Shown here piece by piece: positions 1 to 7,838 of a stretch of DNA of 56,066 nt (the first letter of the stretch is position 1; each line of letters opens with the position of its first letter). Source of the DNA: Segatella salivae DSM 15606 (GTDB taxonomy: Bacteria; Bacteroidota; Bacteroidia; Bacteroidales; Bacteroidaceae); NCBI RefSeq assembly GCF_000185845.1, contig NZ_GL629647.1:1494790-1550855 (forward strand). The letters run 5' to 3'. The position numbers and the translations under genes were made by a program. The notes beneath the pieces were generated by a model. It was not told where the DNA came from and ran no database searches. It saw only the letters and a list, made by a program, of their open reading frames with translations.

Positions 1-9
1 AAAATATAG

Positions 10-18
10 TAACTTTGC
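10..18 (+). promoter_or_regulatory. efp promoter, -7 element
   Basis: TAACTTTGC matches the Bacteroidota -7 consensus TAnnTTTG. It lies 70 nt before the efp start codon, so a leader of about 60 nt is expected. The matching -33 element would fall outside the window. Confidence 0.6.
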
Positions 19-87
19 ATGCGTAGAATTCAGGCATTCTGGATTCGTTTTTCAAAGAGATAACAATAAACATTCAATTCAATAACA

Positions 88-654
88 ATGATTAATTCAC
101 AGGAAATCAAAATTGGTACATGCATCCGAATGGACGGAGGCATTTGGAAGTGCATCGACTTTCAGCACCGTAAGCCCGGGAAAGGCAACACTGTAATGAA
201 CACAAAGCTGAAAAACGTTGCCGATGGACGCGTACTTGAGCGCACATTCCAAGTCGGTTTTAAGCTTGATGACGTTCGAGTTGAGCACCGTCCTTACCAG
301 TATTTGTATGAAGATCCGACTGGATACATCTTCATGAATCAAGAGACTTTCGAGCAGATTCCAATCAATAAAGACCAAATTACGGGTGTAGAGTTCATGA
401 AAGAAAGCGACATTGTTGACGTTGTTACAGACACAACAGACGGCACTATCCTTTCTGCTGAGATGCCAGTAAAGACTACTTTGAAGGTTACTCATAGCGA
501 ACCAGGCATCAAAGGCAATACAGCTACAAACGCAACTAAGCCTGCTACTCTGGAAACGGGAGTTGAAATCCGCGTTCCTCTCTTTATAAACGAAGGAGAA
601 ACTATCCAGGTTGACACCCGCGATGGTAGCTATTTAGGTCGTATTTCAGAATAA
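88..654 (+). CDS. efp: Elongation factor P
   Basis: Translation elongation factor that enters the ribosomal E site and helps peptide-bond formation at polyproline stretches. The 188-residue length is typical, with the three beta-barrel organisation: a KOW-like N-terminal domain and two OB-like domains. The tip loop RKPGKGN (about residues 28-34) carries lysine 32 at the position that is post-translationally modified in some bacteria. The C-terminal signature region (GVEIRVPLFINEGE onward, about 150-188) is intact. No EpmA/YjeK-type modification gene is visible nearby. A TAnnTTTG promoter lies upstream and a strong terminator directly follows, so the gene is probably monocistronic. Confidence 0.97.
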   Translation: MINSQEIKIGTCIRMDGGIWKCIDFQHRKPGKGNTVMNTKLKNVADGRVLERTFQVGFKLDDVRVEHRPYQYLYEDPTGYIFMNQETFEQIPINKDQITGVEFMKESDIVDVVTDTTDGTILSAEMPVKTTLKVTHSEPGIKGNTATNATKPATLETGVEIRVPLFINEGETIQVDTRDGSYLGRISE

Positions 655-672
655 AAGATATTATGACTACAC

Positions 673-708
673 AAGTCTATCTGCGTGAAATCCGCGGGTA
701 GGCTTTTT
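673..708 (+). terminator. Rho-independent terminator after efp
   Basis: A 13-bp stem (673-685 with 693-705, including G-T pairs) closes a 7-nt loop. It runs into TTTTT at 704-708, 19 nt after the efp stop codon. Confidence 0.85.
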
Positions 709-732
709 CATTTCTATTAAATTATTACTACT

Positions 733-1782
733 ATGAAATACTCTATCATCGTTCCTGTATTCAATCGACCCGACGAAGTGGCTGAACTCTTGGAGAGTCT
801 CACCATGCAAACGTTTCATGATTTCGAAGTAATCATCGTCGAAGATGGTTCAAAAGTCACATGCGAAGCTGTGTGCAGACAATACAAAGAGCGTCTTGAT
901 ATTAAGTATTTCATGAAAGATAACAGCGGACCGGGGCAGAGTCGGAACTACGGAGCGGCTCATTCTACGGGCGAATATCTATTGATTCTCGATAGTGATG
1001 TGGTGCTTCCTACGCGCTATCTCGCTGCAATTGAAGACGAGTTAAGGCGCGAACCTGCGGATGCTTTCGGTGGTCCTGACTGCGCACACGAGTCTTTTAC
1101 CGACAAACAAAAAGCCATTTCGTATGCCATGACAAGCTTTTTCACGACAGGAGGTATACGTGGTGGCAAGAAGAAATTAGACAAGTTTTATCCTCGTTCG
1201 TTTAATATGGGCATCCGACGCGATGTATATGAGACACTCGGGGGCTTCAGTAAGATGCGCTTCGGAGAGGATATCGACTTCAGTATCCGTATCTTTAAGG
1301 CAGGCTATTCATGCAGATTATTTCCTAAAGCATGGGTATGGCACAAACGAAGAACTGACTTTCGCAAGTTCTGGAGACAGGTATATAACAGCGGAATCGC
1401 ACGTATCAACCTCTATAAGAAGTATCCTGACAGCCTAAAACTTGTCCACTTGCTTCCTATGGTGTTTACTTTGGGCTGTGCATTCCTTGCCTTTCTATTC
1501 CTCTTAGGCATCATCTTATTCTTTGTTTTACCGGCAGGCATGCCACAAGCAACAGGTCTTGGGCTTTCGATTCTTGCTCTCCAACCGCTCATTCTCTATA
1601 GTTTCTTAATCTTTGCTGACGCTACTTCCAAGAACAATAGTGCGAAAATAGGAATATTAAGTATAGCCGCTGCCTTCATACAACTTACAGGTTACGGTTG
1701 CGGTTTCCTCGAAGCATGGTGGAAACGCTGTGTTTTAGGCAAAGATATCTTTAGTGCTTACGAGAAGAACTTCTATAAATAA
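733..1782 (+). CDS. Family 2 glycosyltransferase with C-terminal membrane region
   Basis: A GT-A fold, inverting glycosyltransferase that would transfer a sugar from a nucleotide-sugar to a lipid or glycan acceptor at the inner face of the membrane. The N-terminus (SIIVPVFNRP) and the EDGS motif near residue 37 form the nucleotide-binding half, and DSD at residues 87-89 is the metal-binding DXD-type motif. A GEDIDFSIRI stretch near residue 177 matches the acceptor/catalytic ED region. Two hydrophobic segments between about 240 and 320 anchor the protein. It stands alone between efp and radC, so the acceptor cannot be told from context; cell-envelope glycan synthesis is an inference. Confidence 0.85.
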   Translation: MKYSIIVPVFNRPDEVAELLESLTMQTFHDFEVIIVEDGSKVTCEAVCRQYKERLDIKYFMKDNSGPGQSRNYGAAHSTGEYLLILDSDVVLPTRYLAAIEDELRREPADAFGGPDCAHESFTDKQKAISYAMTSFFTTGGIRGGKKKLDKFYPRSFNMGIRRDVYETLGGFSKMRFGEDIDFSIRIFKAGYSCRLFPKAWVWHKRRTDFRKFWRQVYNSGIARINLYKKYPDSLKLVHLLPMVFTLGCAFLAFLFLLGIILFFVLPAGMPQATGLGLSILALQPLILYSFLIFADATSKNNSAKIGILSIAAAFIQLTGYGCGFLEAWWKRCVLGKDIFSAYEKNFYK

Positions 1783-1845
1783 GCGCCTCAACCTGTCTTT
1801 CTTAGGAGGGAACCAACTACAAAAGGTTCTACCTATCACACTATA

Positions 1846-1864
1846 TCACCTTTTAAAAAGGTGA
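1846..1864. terminator. Palindrome between glycosyltransferase and radC
   Basis: TCACCTTTT and AAAAGGTGA form a near-perfect 19-nt palindrome 64 nt after the glycosyltransferase stop. It lacks a long T run on the plus strand, so it may be a weak terminator or an operator upstream of radC at 1886. Confidence 0.45.
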
Positions 1865-1885
1865 GAAAACCTAAATAAAATAACC

Positions 1886-2590
1886 ATGGAAACAGAATTA
1901 AACAACACCTATAAGAGTATTGTTAATTGGGCAAAAGAAGACCGACCACGTGAAAAGCTTGAGCGACTTGGCCCATCTGCTTTGAGCAATGCCGAGCTTT
2001 TAGGAATCCTTATCGGTAGCGGCACACAAAAAGAGAGTGCTGTTGACCTGATGAAACGCATCTTGATAGATTGCAATAACAATCTAAACACCCTCGGAAA
2101 ACTAAGCATTCGTGAGTTAGAACAATATAAAGGAGTAGGACCAGCAAAGGCTATTTCTATCCTCGCAGCATGCGAATTAGGGAAGCGAAGAGCCATGGAA
2201 AAGGCACAAGAACGTACATCTATCGACTCCTCTAAAGCCATTTATGAGTATCTTCACCCACGAATGCAGGACTTAGATGTAGAAGAAGCCTGGATAATGC
2301 TACTCAATCAGCATTATAAACTCATTAAGGCCATGGCCATTAGTCATGGAGGAATCACCGAAACAGCAGTCGATGTGCGCGTTATTCTCAAAGAAGCCTT
2401 ACTCTGTAATGCCACTGTTCTCGTCTTAGCCCATAACCATCCGAGCAATCATATACAGCCAAGCAAGTCCGATGATCAATTAACTCAGCGCGTAAAGAAA
2501 GCCTGCGAAGCCGTCAGAATCTATTTTCTTGATCATGTTATCGTTACAGATGGCACCTATTATTCATATCATGACAGTGGAAGACTATAA
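1886..2590 (+). CDS. radC: RadC-family JAB-domain protein
   Basis: UPF0758/RadC family protein of 234 residues, usual for the family. The N-terminal half has a helix-hairpin-helix region (LEQYKGVGPAKAISILAA, about residues 77-95). The C-terminal half is a JAB1/MPN-like metalloprotease-fold domain with the metal motif HNHPSN...PSKSD (from about residue 183). Most family members have glycine where this one has the N of HNHPSN; the metal ligands H, H and D are kept. The historical link to DNA repair is weak and the biochemical role is unsettled. It converges on the hydrolase gene downstream. Confidence 0.9.
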   Translation: METELNNTYKSIVNWAKEDRPREKLERLGPSALSNAELLGILIGSGTQKESAVDLMKRILIDCNNNLNTLGKLSIRELEQYKGVGPAKAISILAACELGKRRAMEKAQERTSIDSSKAIYEYLHPRMQDLDVEEAWIMLLNQHYKLIKAMAISHGGITETAVDVRVILKEALLCNATVLVLAHNHPSNHIQPSKSDDQLTQRVKKACEAVRIYFLDHVIVTDGTYYSYHDSGRL

Positions 2591-2636
2591 ACTATTCTAT
2601 ACTCCAAAAACAAAGGAATATTTCTTTTCGAGTTTG

Positions 2637-3869
2637 TTATTGCTTGATAAAACGAACGATATCTTCCAGCACCTCAGGAGAAATAGTTTCTTCTATCATG
2701 CGATATTCCGACACATTTCCTGTCGTACAATGCTGGAAAAGATGATTAAGAGCCGGATATTCCTTAACAAAATTCTTCGGATTTTCAGTCAGATGACCCT
2801 TAATCCCAATAAGGTTAAGCGATGAAATCACCTGAACATCACGCTCACCATTTATGGCCATGACAGGACAAAGCGTTTTAGTTATATCGCCGGAAGGGTC
2901 ATAATCCATGAAGAAATTCAGCCAAGGAGACTTCTTCATATAGGCATTCACACGGTATTGCAAGGTAGATAATCGCATCGGTTGCCCCGAGAGTTCCAGC
3001 AATCTGTTGGCCTGTGCCGTGAGTGCAGTATCACCTCGCACTCCAATTCCAGCCATACTGATGACAAAGTCAACCTTTCCTTTCGCACCAAGCATGAAGG
3101 CTATCGAGCCACCTTCACTATGTCCGAGCACACCTACTTTGCTAAAGCACTTTAATGTGCGTAGAAATTCAATGCCACTTGCAGCATCCCGCGCGAAATC
3201 AGCTGTCGTTGCATGCTTCACATCGCCCCCTGTTGACTTGCCAAAACCACGATCATCGTAGCGCAAAGAGGCCACACCATGCCGTGCTAAATAATCGGCT
3301 ATCACGAGAAATGGCTTATGTCCGAAGACTTCCTCATCGCGGTTTTCTTGTCCACTGCCTGTAACCATCAACACAACGGGTGTTTTTCCCTTCTTATAAT
3401 CTGTTGGATACGACAGTGTTCCAGCAAGCGTTGCCTTATCAGTAGCATTTGTAAACGTCACTTTTTCTGTCTTATAAGGGAATGGTTCCACTGGATTTTG
3501 CGGACGCTTCAACGTTTCTTCGCCACGCTTCAACGTCAATGGAAACGTCGCCCCCTGCGTAAACGTTCCGACAATCTCGTCACCTTTCAACCTGCCTTGA
3601 TAGCTAAGGCCTAACTGTTCAAGGCTGATATTGATAGAATCTGCCGAGCAATAATCGCTCTTTACAGGTACATTCATGGCTCCTTGGTCTGGACTGTCGA
3701 GCGAACACACCGCATTTCCCGAAGCCTCATGAGCCACATGCAACACGAGAGTCAATGTCTGCGGCCCGACATTCAGCTTGCCTGTCCACACACCATCCAT
3801 GGCATGCTGGGCTGAAACACCGAAAAACGAGCATAAAAAACAAAGCATGAGAAGCGTCTTCTTCATCAT
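2637..3869 (-). CDS. Secreted alpha/beta hydrolase
   Basis: Predicted periplasmic or exported serine hydrolase of 410 residues. A signal peptide is clear (MMKKTLLMLCFLCSFFGVSA, cleavage near residue 20). Residues 25-125 form a beta-rich N-terminal domain seen in Bacteroidota members of this family. The hydrolase domain follows, with the oxyanion segment VTGSGQENRD, the nucleophile elbow GHSEGG (about residue 250), the acid in NGERDVQV (about 340) and the catalytic histidine in LNHLFQH (about 378). Substrate is not determined; short-chain acyl esters are typical of the family. It lies upstream of no obvious partner and ends 46 nt from the radC stop, on the opposite strand. Confidence 0.85.
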   Translation of the reverse strand: MMKKTLLMLCFLCSFFGVSAQHAMDGVWTGKLNVGPQTLTLVLHVAHEASGNAVCSLDSPDQGAMNVPVKSDYCSADSINISLEQLGLSYQGRLKGDEIVGTFTQGATFPLTLKRGEETLKRPQNPVEPFPYKTEKVTFTNATDKATLAGTLSYPTDYKKGKTPVVLMVTGSGQENRDEEVFGHKPFLVIADYLARHGVASLRYDDRGFGKSTGGDVKHATTADFARDAASGIEFLRTLKCFSKVGVLGHSEGGSIAFMLGAKGKVDFVISMAGIGVRGDTALTAQANRLLELSGQPMRLSTLQYRVNAYMKKSPWLNFFMDYDPSGDITKTLCPVMAINGERDVQVISSLNLIGIKGHLTENPKNFVKEYPALNHLFQHCTTGNVSEYRMIEETISPEVLEDIVRFIKQ

Positions 3870-3966
3870 ATTAAAGTTTAATTACAAATAAATACCGCTG
3901 AAACCACCCTATCAACACGATAAAGTTCTATACAAACAGAGCACTCTAAAAGTTCAACTTTAGCCG

Positions 3967-4734
3967 TCAGAACTTTGATTCGCCCTCCACATATTCACCC
4001 AAAAACAGATGTTCTCCATCGAAAACAGCATACGTAAACTGCCAAATCCAATCACCAAGAATCAGCATCCGTGTCGTTTTATCAATGGGAAGGTCGAGCT
4101 CTATGTGCCGATGTCCAAAGAGAAAGAAGTCGATATTGGGATGAGAATGTTTGTATTCACGAGCAAATCTCACAAGATATTCCTTGTCTTCTCCCATGAA
4201 AGGAGCTTCTTTTCCGTCTGCTCTCTTCAAACGACTATGCTTAGCCCAGTTCAAACCTAAAGCCATTCCCCAACGTGGATGAACAAAGTTTAGAAGACGT
4301 TGGCACGTACGATTGTGGAACACTTTGCGCAGAAACTTAAACTTGTTATCAGGATCTCCCAGCCCATCTCCATGGGCTAAATAGAACACTTTGCCGTAAA
4401 TCTCAGTCGTAACAGGGGCTTTATGCACCATAACGCCACACTCTTCTTCCAGATAACCGTATGTCCACAGGTCGTGATTTCCTGTAAAAAAGTGTACCTC
4501 TACCCCACTATCAGTGAGTTCACTGAGCTTTCCGAGGAAACGAGTGAAGCCTTTTGGCACAACATAACGATACTCATCCCAAAAGTCAAACATATCTCCG
4601 AGCAGGTAAATTGCCGAAGCTTTGTCCTTGATACTATCGAGAAAACGCACCAACCGACGCTCTTGCGTACGGCCATGTGCTATCGCCAATGAGCCCAAAT
4701 GGGCGTCACTCAAGAAATAAATGTTCTTTCCCAT
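3967..4734 (-). CDS. lpxH: UDP-2,3-diacylglucosamine diphosphatase (LpxH-like)
   Basis: Calcineurin-like metallophosphoesterase of 255 residues. All metal-binding blocks are present in order: SDAHLG (residue 9), GDMFDFWD (about 46), GNHD (about 85), HGDGLGD (about 120) and GHRHIE (about 208). This set and the length match LpxH, the peripheral inner-membrane enzyme that cleaves UDP-2,3-diacylglucosamine to lipid X in lipid A synthesis. The start codon directly follows the stop of the Fe-S assembly gene, so the two are probably co-transcribed from the promoter at 5081-5073. A general metallophosphatase of another function is the alternative. Confidence 0.85.
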   Translation of the reverse strand: MGKNIYFLSDAHLGSLAIAHGRTQERRLVRFLDSIKDKASAIYLLGDMFDFWDEYRYVVPKGFTRFLGKLSELTDSGVEVHFFTGNHDLWTYGYLEEECGVMVHKAPVTTEIYGKVFYLAHGDGLGDPDNKFKFLRKVFHNRTCQRLLNFVHPRWGMALGLNWAKHSRLKRADGKEAPFMGEDKEYLVRFAREYKHSHPNIDFFLFGHRHIELDLPIDKTTRMLILGDWIWQFTYAVFDGEHLFLGEYVEGESKF

Positions 4735-5055
4735 TTAGTCAAATCCTAATTCTACGCGCGCCTCTTCAGTCATCATGCTCTGATCCCAGGCTGGTTCGAA
4801 CACTAAATTCACGTTTGCTGAGGTCACGCCTTCAACGCTATCAACCTTTGTTCTGACGTCTTCCAAGATGAAATCTGCCGCCGGACAATTCGGTGCTGTG
4901 AATGTCATGTCGAGGTCAACACTGCCGTCTTCCTTTACATCTATCTTGTAAATCATGCCCAAATCCCATATATTCACAGGTATTTCTGGGTCATAAACGG
5001 TTTTCAATACATCGACTATACGCTCTTCTATCTGTGTTTTTTCTTCTTGTGTCAT
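4735..5055 (-). CDS. MIP18/SufT-family Fe-S cluster assembly factor
   Basis: Small DUF59 (MIP18-like, PaaD/SufT-related) protein of 106 residues involved in maturing iron-sulfur proteins. The family signature DPEIPVNIWDLGMIYKI lies near residue 24 and the conserved cysteine is in TAPNCPAADF (about residue 59). The ATG at 5055 (MTQEEK) is chosen because the only upstream in-frame start, a TTG at 5076, falls inside the promoter -7 element. It abuts lpxH with no gap, giving a two-gene unit. The suf genes themselves are not in the window. Confidence 0.88.
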   Translation of the reverse strand: MTQEEKTQIEERIVDVLKTVYDPEIPVNIWDLGMIYKIDVKEDGSVDLDMTFTAPNCPAADFILEDVRTKVDSVEGVTSANVNLVFEPAWDQSMMTEEARVELGFD

Positions 5056-5072
5056 ATCATTTTGTTTATATT

Positions 5073-5081
5073 GCAAAGATA
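5073..5081 (-). promoter_or_regulatory. Promoter -7 element for the DUF59-lpxH unit
   Basis: TATCTTTGC on the minus strand fits TAnnTTTG, 18 nt before the ATG at 5055. A TTTG lies upstream at 5100-5097 with a slightly short 15-nt spacer. Confidence 0.6.
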
Positions 5082-5232
5082 GTAAATAAAATGAAACAAA
5101 AGGAGTTAGCGCATAGAAAAATACAGAAAACGAATAAACCAGCTTGAAACTGGCCGCTCTGATGAATAAGATAACAAGACAAAACGGCGTTATTCGCCAA
5201 CCCTTGGCCTCCTACTCTCGCCATAATAAAAC

Positions 5233-5259
5233 AAAAAAGGGAAAGCCTTTTCGCTTTCC
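5233..5259 (-). terminator. Terminator of tRNA-Pro
   Basis: On the minus strand a 7-bp stem GGAAAGC/GCTTTCC (5259-5253 with 5246-5240) with a 6-nt loop is followed by a T-rich run. It lies 16 nt after the tRNA-Pro 3' end. Confidence 0.8.
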
Positions 5260-5274
5260 TCTCCTCTAAAAGTG

Positions 5275-5347
5275 TCGGGATTAGGCGACTCGAACGCCCG
5301 ACCCCTACGTCCCGAACGTAGTGCGCTACCAACTGCGCTAAATCCCG
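5275..5347 (-). tRNA. tRNA-Pro (anticodon CGG)
   Basis: Full cloverleaf on the minus strand, 73 nt: acceptor stem CGGGATT/AATCCCG, D-arm GCGC/GCGC, anticodon stem CTACG/CGTAG with loop TTCGGGA giving anticodon CGG, and T-arm with TTCGAGT. Discriminator base is A and CCA is not encoded. It reads CCG codons. Confidence 0.96.
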
Positions 5348-5367
5348 TAACCTTGCAATTTGCACGT

Positions 5368-5376
5368 GCAAAGTTA
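5368..5376 (-). promoter_or_regulatory. tRNA-Pro promoter -7 element
   Basis: TAACTTTGC on the minus strand, about 20 nt upstream of the tRNA 5' end. No well-spaced TTTG box was seen. Confidence 0.55.
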
Positions 5377-5416
5377 CACAAAAATCTGCAACTATGATAT
5401 TTTTTGATTGAAAAAT

Positions 5417-5448
5417 TTGTGTGTTTACAGAAAAAAAACTACCTTTGC
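5417..5448 (+). promoter_or_regulatory. tRNA-Phe promoter
   Basis: TTTG (5417-5420), a 20-nt spacer and TACCTTTG (5441-5448) form a complete Bacteroidota housekeeping promoter, 21 nt before the tRNA-Phe 5' end. Confidence 0.8.
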
Positions 5449-5469
5449 AGACGCAAATCAAGAAGTAAA

Positions 5470-5542
5470 GGTGCCATAGCTCAGTTGGTAGAGCAAAGGA
5501 CTGAAAATCCTTGTGTCCCCGGTTCGATTCCTGGTGGTACCA
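5470..5542 (+). tRNA. tRNA-Phe (anticodon GAA)
   Basis: Full cloverleaf of 73 nt: acceptor GGTGCCA/TGGTACC with one G-T pair, D-arm with AGTTGGTA loop, anticodon loop CTGAAAA giving anticodon GAA, T-arm with GGTTCGATTCC. Discriminator is A; the following C is not part of an encoded CCA end. Confidence 0.97.
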
Positions 5543-5557
5543 CTTCCTCCTTTCATT

Positions 5558-5598
5558 AAGCCGTTTGTACTCAGCTGAGACAAGCGGCTTTCTCTTTT
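5558..5598 (+). terminator. Terminator of tRNA-Phe
   Basis: AAGCCGTTTGT (5558-5568) pairs with ACAAGCGGCTT (5580-5590) through 11 bp, one of them G-T, and is followed by TCTCTTTT. Confidence 0.85.
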
Positions 5599-6130
5599 CC
5601 TTTGCCTCAACAAATAAGACGCTTTCGATGTAAACATATCGCACTTCACCGAAAAACTTGCGATCAACAGCACAAATTCGCTTTACATCCATCCTCCACT
5701 TGGAAGCAAAAGCAAAGGACCTGACCCAGCAACTATGTGAAGATTATTATCCAAAATTTAACACTTCATTCCATGCCCATTTAGAAAAGGTAAAGGAGAA
5801 AAACAGCCTTTATGGTGTTAAATCCACCCAACTTACAGGTAAATTATGTATAGGTGTATCGCAACTTCTATCAAATCAGCTCACCATTTGCATCAAATGG
5901 CCGAGTCAAACATATCAAATTGCACTCTGAAATGGGGCAAAATGTAAGCTGATTTGCGCCTTTTCGTAATATATCCAGGGCTTAACCTCACCACCTTCCG
6001 GCTGATTTTTCATAACCCTTTCATTCTCAACAGGTTAGAAAATGGCGAAAAACACGGCGTATTTCAACCGAAAACCTATCTCGTTTCAAATCTACGAGTT
6101 TTGCGCATGAGATTGTAAAAAGAAATCAAA
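5599..6130. other. Gene-free stretch between tRNA-Phe and murF
   Basis: No convincing gene is seen. A perfect 10-bp inverted repeat CAAATCAGCT (5872-5881) and AGCTGATTTG (5947-5956) encloses a small hairpin CCATTT/AAATGG (5884-5900). These could form a structured transcript or be decayed repeat DNA; nothing else is supported. Confidence 0.4.
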
Positions 6131-6164
6131 TGCCTCCCTCCTTTCAACAGAAAAGAGGGAGGCA
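6131..6164 (-). terminator. Probable murF terminator
   Basis: A perfect 10-bp GC-rich stem TGCCTCCCTC/GAGGGAGGCA lies about 100 nt after the murF stop. On the minus strand it is followed by a T-rich tract (6130 down to about 6117). Confidence 0.7.
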
Positions 6165-6261
6165 TAAAATAGATTCATATAGCATACAGGTCAAAGACCA
6201 TGCAACAATCTTAGGTTACAAGCCTTCATCACACATGATGACCAACACGCTATAAAGTCAT

Positions 6262-7578
6262 TTAGAGCAATTCGGGCAATTCAAAGAGTTTAATTCCATT
6301 GCTACCCTTTATCAATATGTAGTAGTTTTCAGGGCAATGCGCGGCGATTTCGGCTTTCACCTCATCGACATTCTTAAACTTTCGGAAGGCCGTTTGTGTC
6401 TTTCCAAACTCCTCTCCGACAAGCCACACCTCCTTAAATCCATCTTCTGCAAGCTTATCTACAAGCTTTTGATGTTCCAAAGCCGATACTTCTCCAAGCT
6501 CACGCATATCTCCCAAGATAGCCATTTTATGCTCCACATTCATCAATTTGAAGTTTTCGACTGCGGCAGCCATGCTTGATGGGTTTGCATTATAGGCGTC
6601 AACAATGAGTTTATTCTTTGCCGTTACCTCCAATTGACTGCGGTTATTGGCTGGAATATAGTGCGAAAGAGCGTGGTTTATCTGTTCAGGCGTAACACCG
6701 AAATGCAGTCCTATCGTGATAGCTGCAAGCATATTGTCGATGTTATAGGCACCAATCAGGTGGGTTTGAACGTCATAAGTACGCACCTTTGATTCCGTTG
6801 TGGCCATATTTCTCCATGTAAACCTCAGGAAAGGAGCACAATCTAAGACCTCGCCTTGCACGTTTGCATCGTCACTTTGCCCATAGGTCATGATGCGATT
6901 CATTTCACGCTGGCGTGCCATCTCTACGAGATCAGCATTACTTTCGTTGAGAAACAGCAGTCCATCATGGGCTTTCAAGTAGTCATAAAGTTCGCCTTTG
7001 GTTCGCTTTACGCCTTCAAAGCTACCGAAACCCAACAGGTGTGCCCGACCAACATTCGTAATCATACCGCATGTTGGCTCTACATACGTGACGAGTTTCT
7101 CTATATCTCCCGGATGACTTGCACCCATTTCGACCACTGCTATCTCATGCGTTGCATCAAGACGCAACAGTGTTTTAGGAACGCCTACATCGTTATTGAA
7201 GTTTCCTTCGGTGTGCATCACGCGATAACGCTCGGCTAAAACAGCAGAAACAAGCTCTTTGGTAGTTGTCTTTCCGTTAGTACCTGTAATGCCAATCACT
7301 GGGATTTGAAAGCTGCGACGATGCTCACGAGCAATCTCTTTGAATGTTTTGAGGCAATCGTCTACAAGAATCAGTCGGTCATTATCGGCCTCAGCATAAG
7401 CTGGTTCGTCTATAATGGCATAGGCACAACCCTTTTCCAATGCTGCTTTTGCAAACTTATTGCCATCGAAAGAAGCACCTTTCAACGCTAAAAAAATACT
7501 GTCTTTGGGGCAGTTTCGACTATCCGTAGTGATACAAGGATGCTGCAGATAGAGGTCATAGAGTTCTTTTATATCCAT
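6262..7578 (-). CDS. murF: UDP-N-acetylmuramoyl-tripeptide--D-alanyl-D-alanine ligase
   Basis: Cytoplasmic Mur ligase that adds D-Ala-D-Ala to UDP-MurNAc-tripeptide, the last soluble step of peptidoglycan precursor synthesis. 438 residues from the ATG at 7578, chosen because it is followed by the normal family N-terminus and because the promoter box lies between it and the in-frame upstream codons. The ATP loop GITGTNGKTTTKE is near residue 95, the central-domain motif VVEMGASHPGDIE near 150, and the C-terminal domain motif NANPSSM near 330. It is separate from the main dcw cluster at 22.6-39.3 kb, as often seen in Bacteroidota. Confidence 0.95.
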   Translation of the reverse strand: MDIKELYDLYLQHPCITTDSRNCPKDSIFLALKGASFDGNKFAKAALEKGCAYAIIDEPAYAEADNDRLILVDDCLKTFKEIAREHRRSFQIPVIGITGTNGKTTTKELVSAVLAERYRVMHTEGNFNNDVGVPKTLLRLDATHEIAVVEMGASHPGDIEKLVTYVEPTCGMITNVGRAHLLGFGSFEGVKRTKGELYDYLKAHDGLLFLNESNADLVEMARQREMNRIMTYGQSDDANVQGEVLDCAPFLRFTWRNMATTESKVRTYDVQTHLIGAYNIDNMLAAITIGLHFGVTPEQINHALSHYIPANNRSQLEVTAKNKLIVDAYNANPSSMAAAVENFKLMNVEHKMAILGDMRELGEVSALEHQKLVDKLAEDGFKEVWLVGEEFGKTQTAFRKFKNVDEVKAEIAAHCPENYYILIKGSNGIKLFELPELL

Positions 7579-7598
7579 AGAATCAATGATGTTACACT

Positions 7599-7607
7599 GC
7601 AAAGTTA
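7599..7607 (-). promoter_or_regulatory. murF promoter -7 element
   Basis: TAACTTTGC on the minus strand, 21 nt upstream of the murF ATG, so the leader would be short (about 15 nt). Confidence 0.6.
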
Positions 7608-7800
7608 CGCTTTTTTTGAATATGAACCATCGGAGTCGCCAAATAATTGACAATATATTTAAGTATCATGACATCGCTATGAGGCAGCCTTTCAATGGTA
7701 ATGGCATAACAAAAGCAATAAAAAAGCATTGTGCATGCAGCCTTTTCATCGAATGCTTTTCTATATAATGTTAATGAATTGCGGTTAGACCATGATTTAA

Positions 7801-7833
7801 TTTGGATTATAACATGAAATATAATAACTTTGC
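7801..7833 (+). promoter_or_regulatory. folP promoter
   Basis: TTTG at 7801-7804, a 20-nt spacer and TAACTTTG(C) at 7825-7833 give a full consensus. The start codon at 7839 sits only 6 nt after the -7 box, so transcription would begin at or a few bases before the ATG. Confidence 0.8.
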
Positions 7834-7838
7834 ACAAT

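Noticed and set aside
97..495. Long open frame antisense to efp, and similar frames opposite most genes
   Set aside because: They mirror the real genes, lack start context and family features, and their composition follows the opposite strand.
5066..5692. 208-codon open frame on the minus strand
   Set aside because: It runs through both tRNA genes and their terminators, so it cannot be a real gene.
5658..5930. 90-codon open frame after tRNA-Phe
   Set aside because: No promoter, no recognised motif and composition like the non-coding flank; it also runs into the inverted repeat at 5872.
7830..7838. Upstream TTG start for folP
   Set aside because: It overlaps the promoter -7 box, so it would not be present in the transcript.
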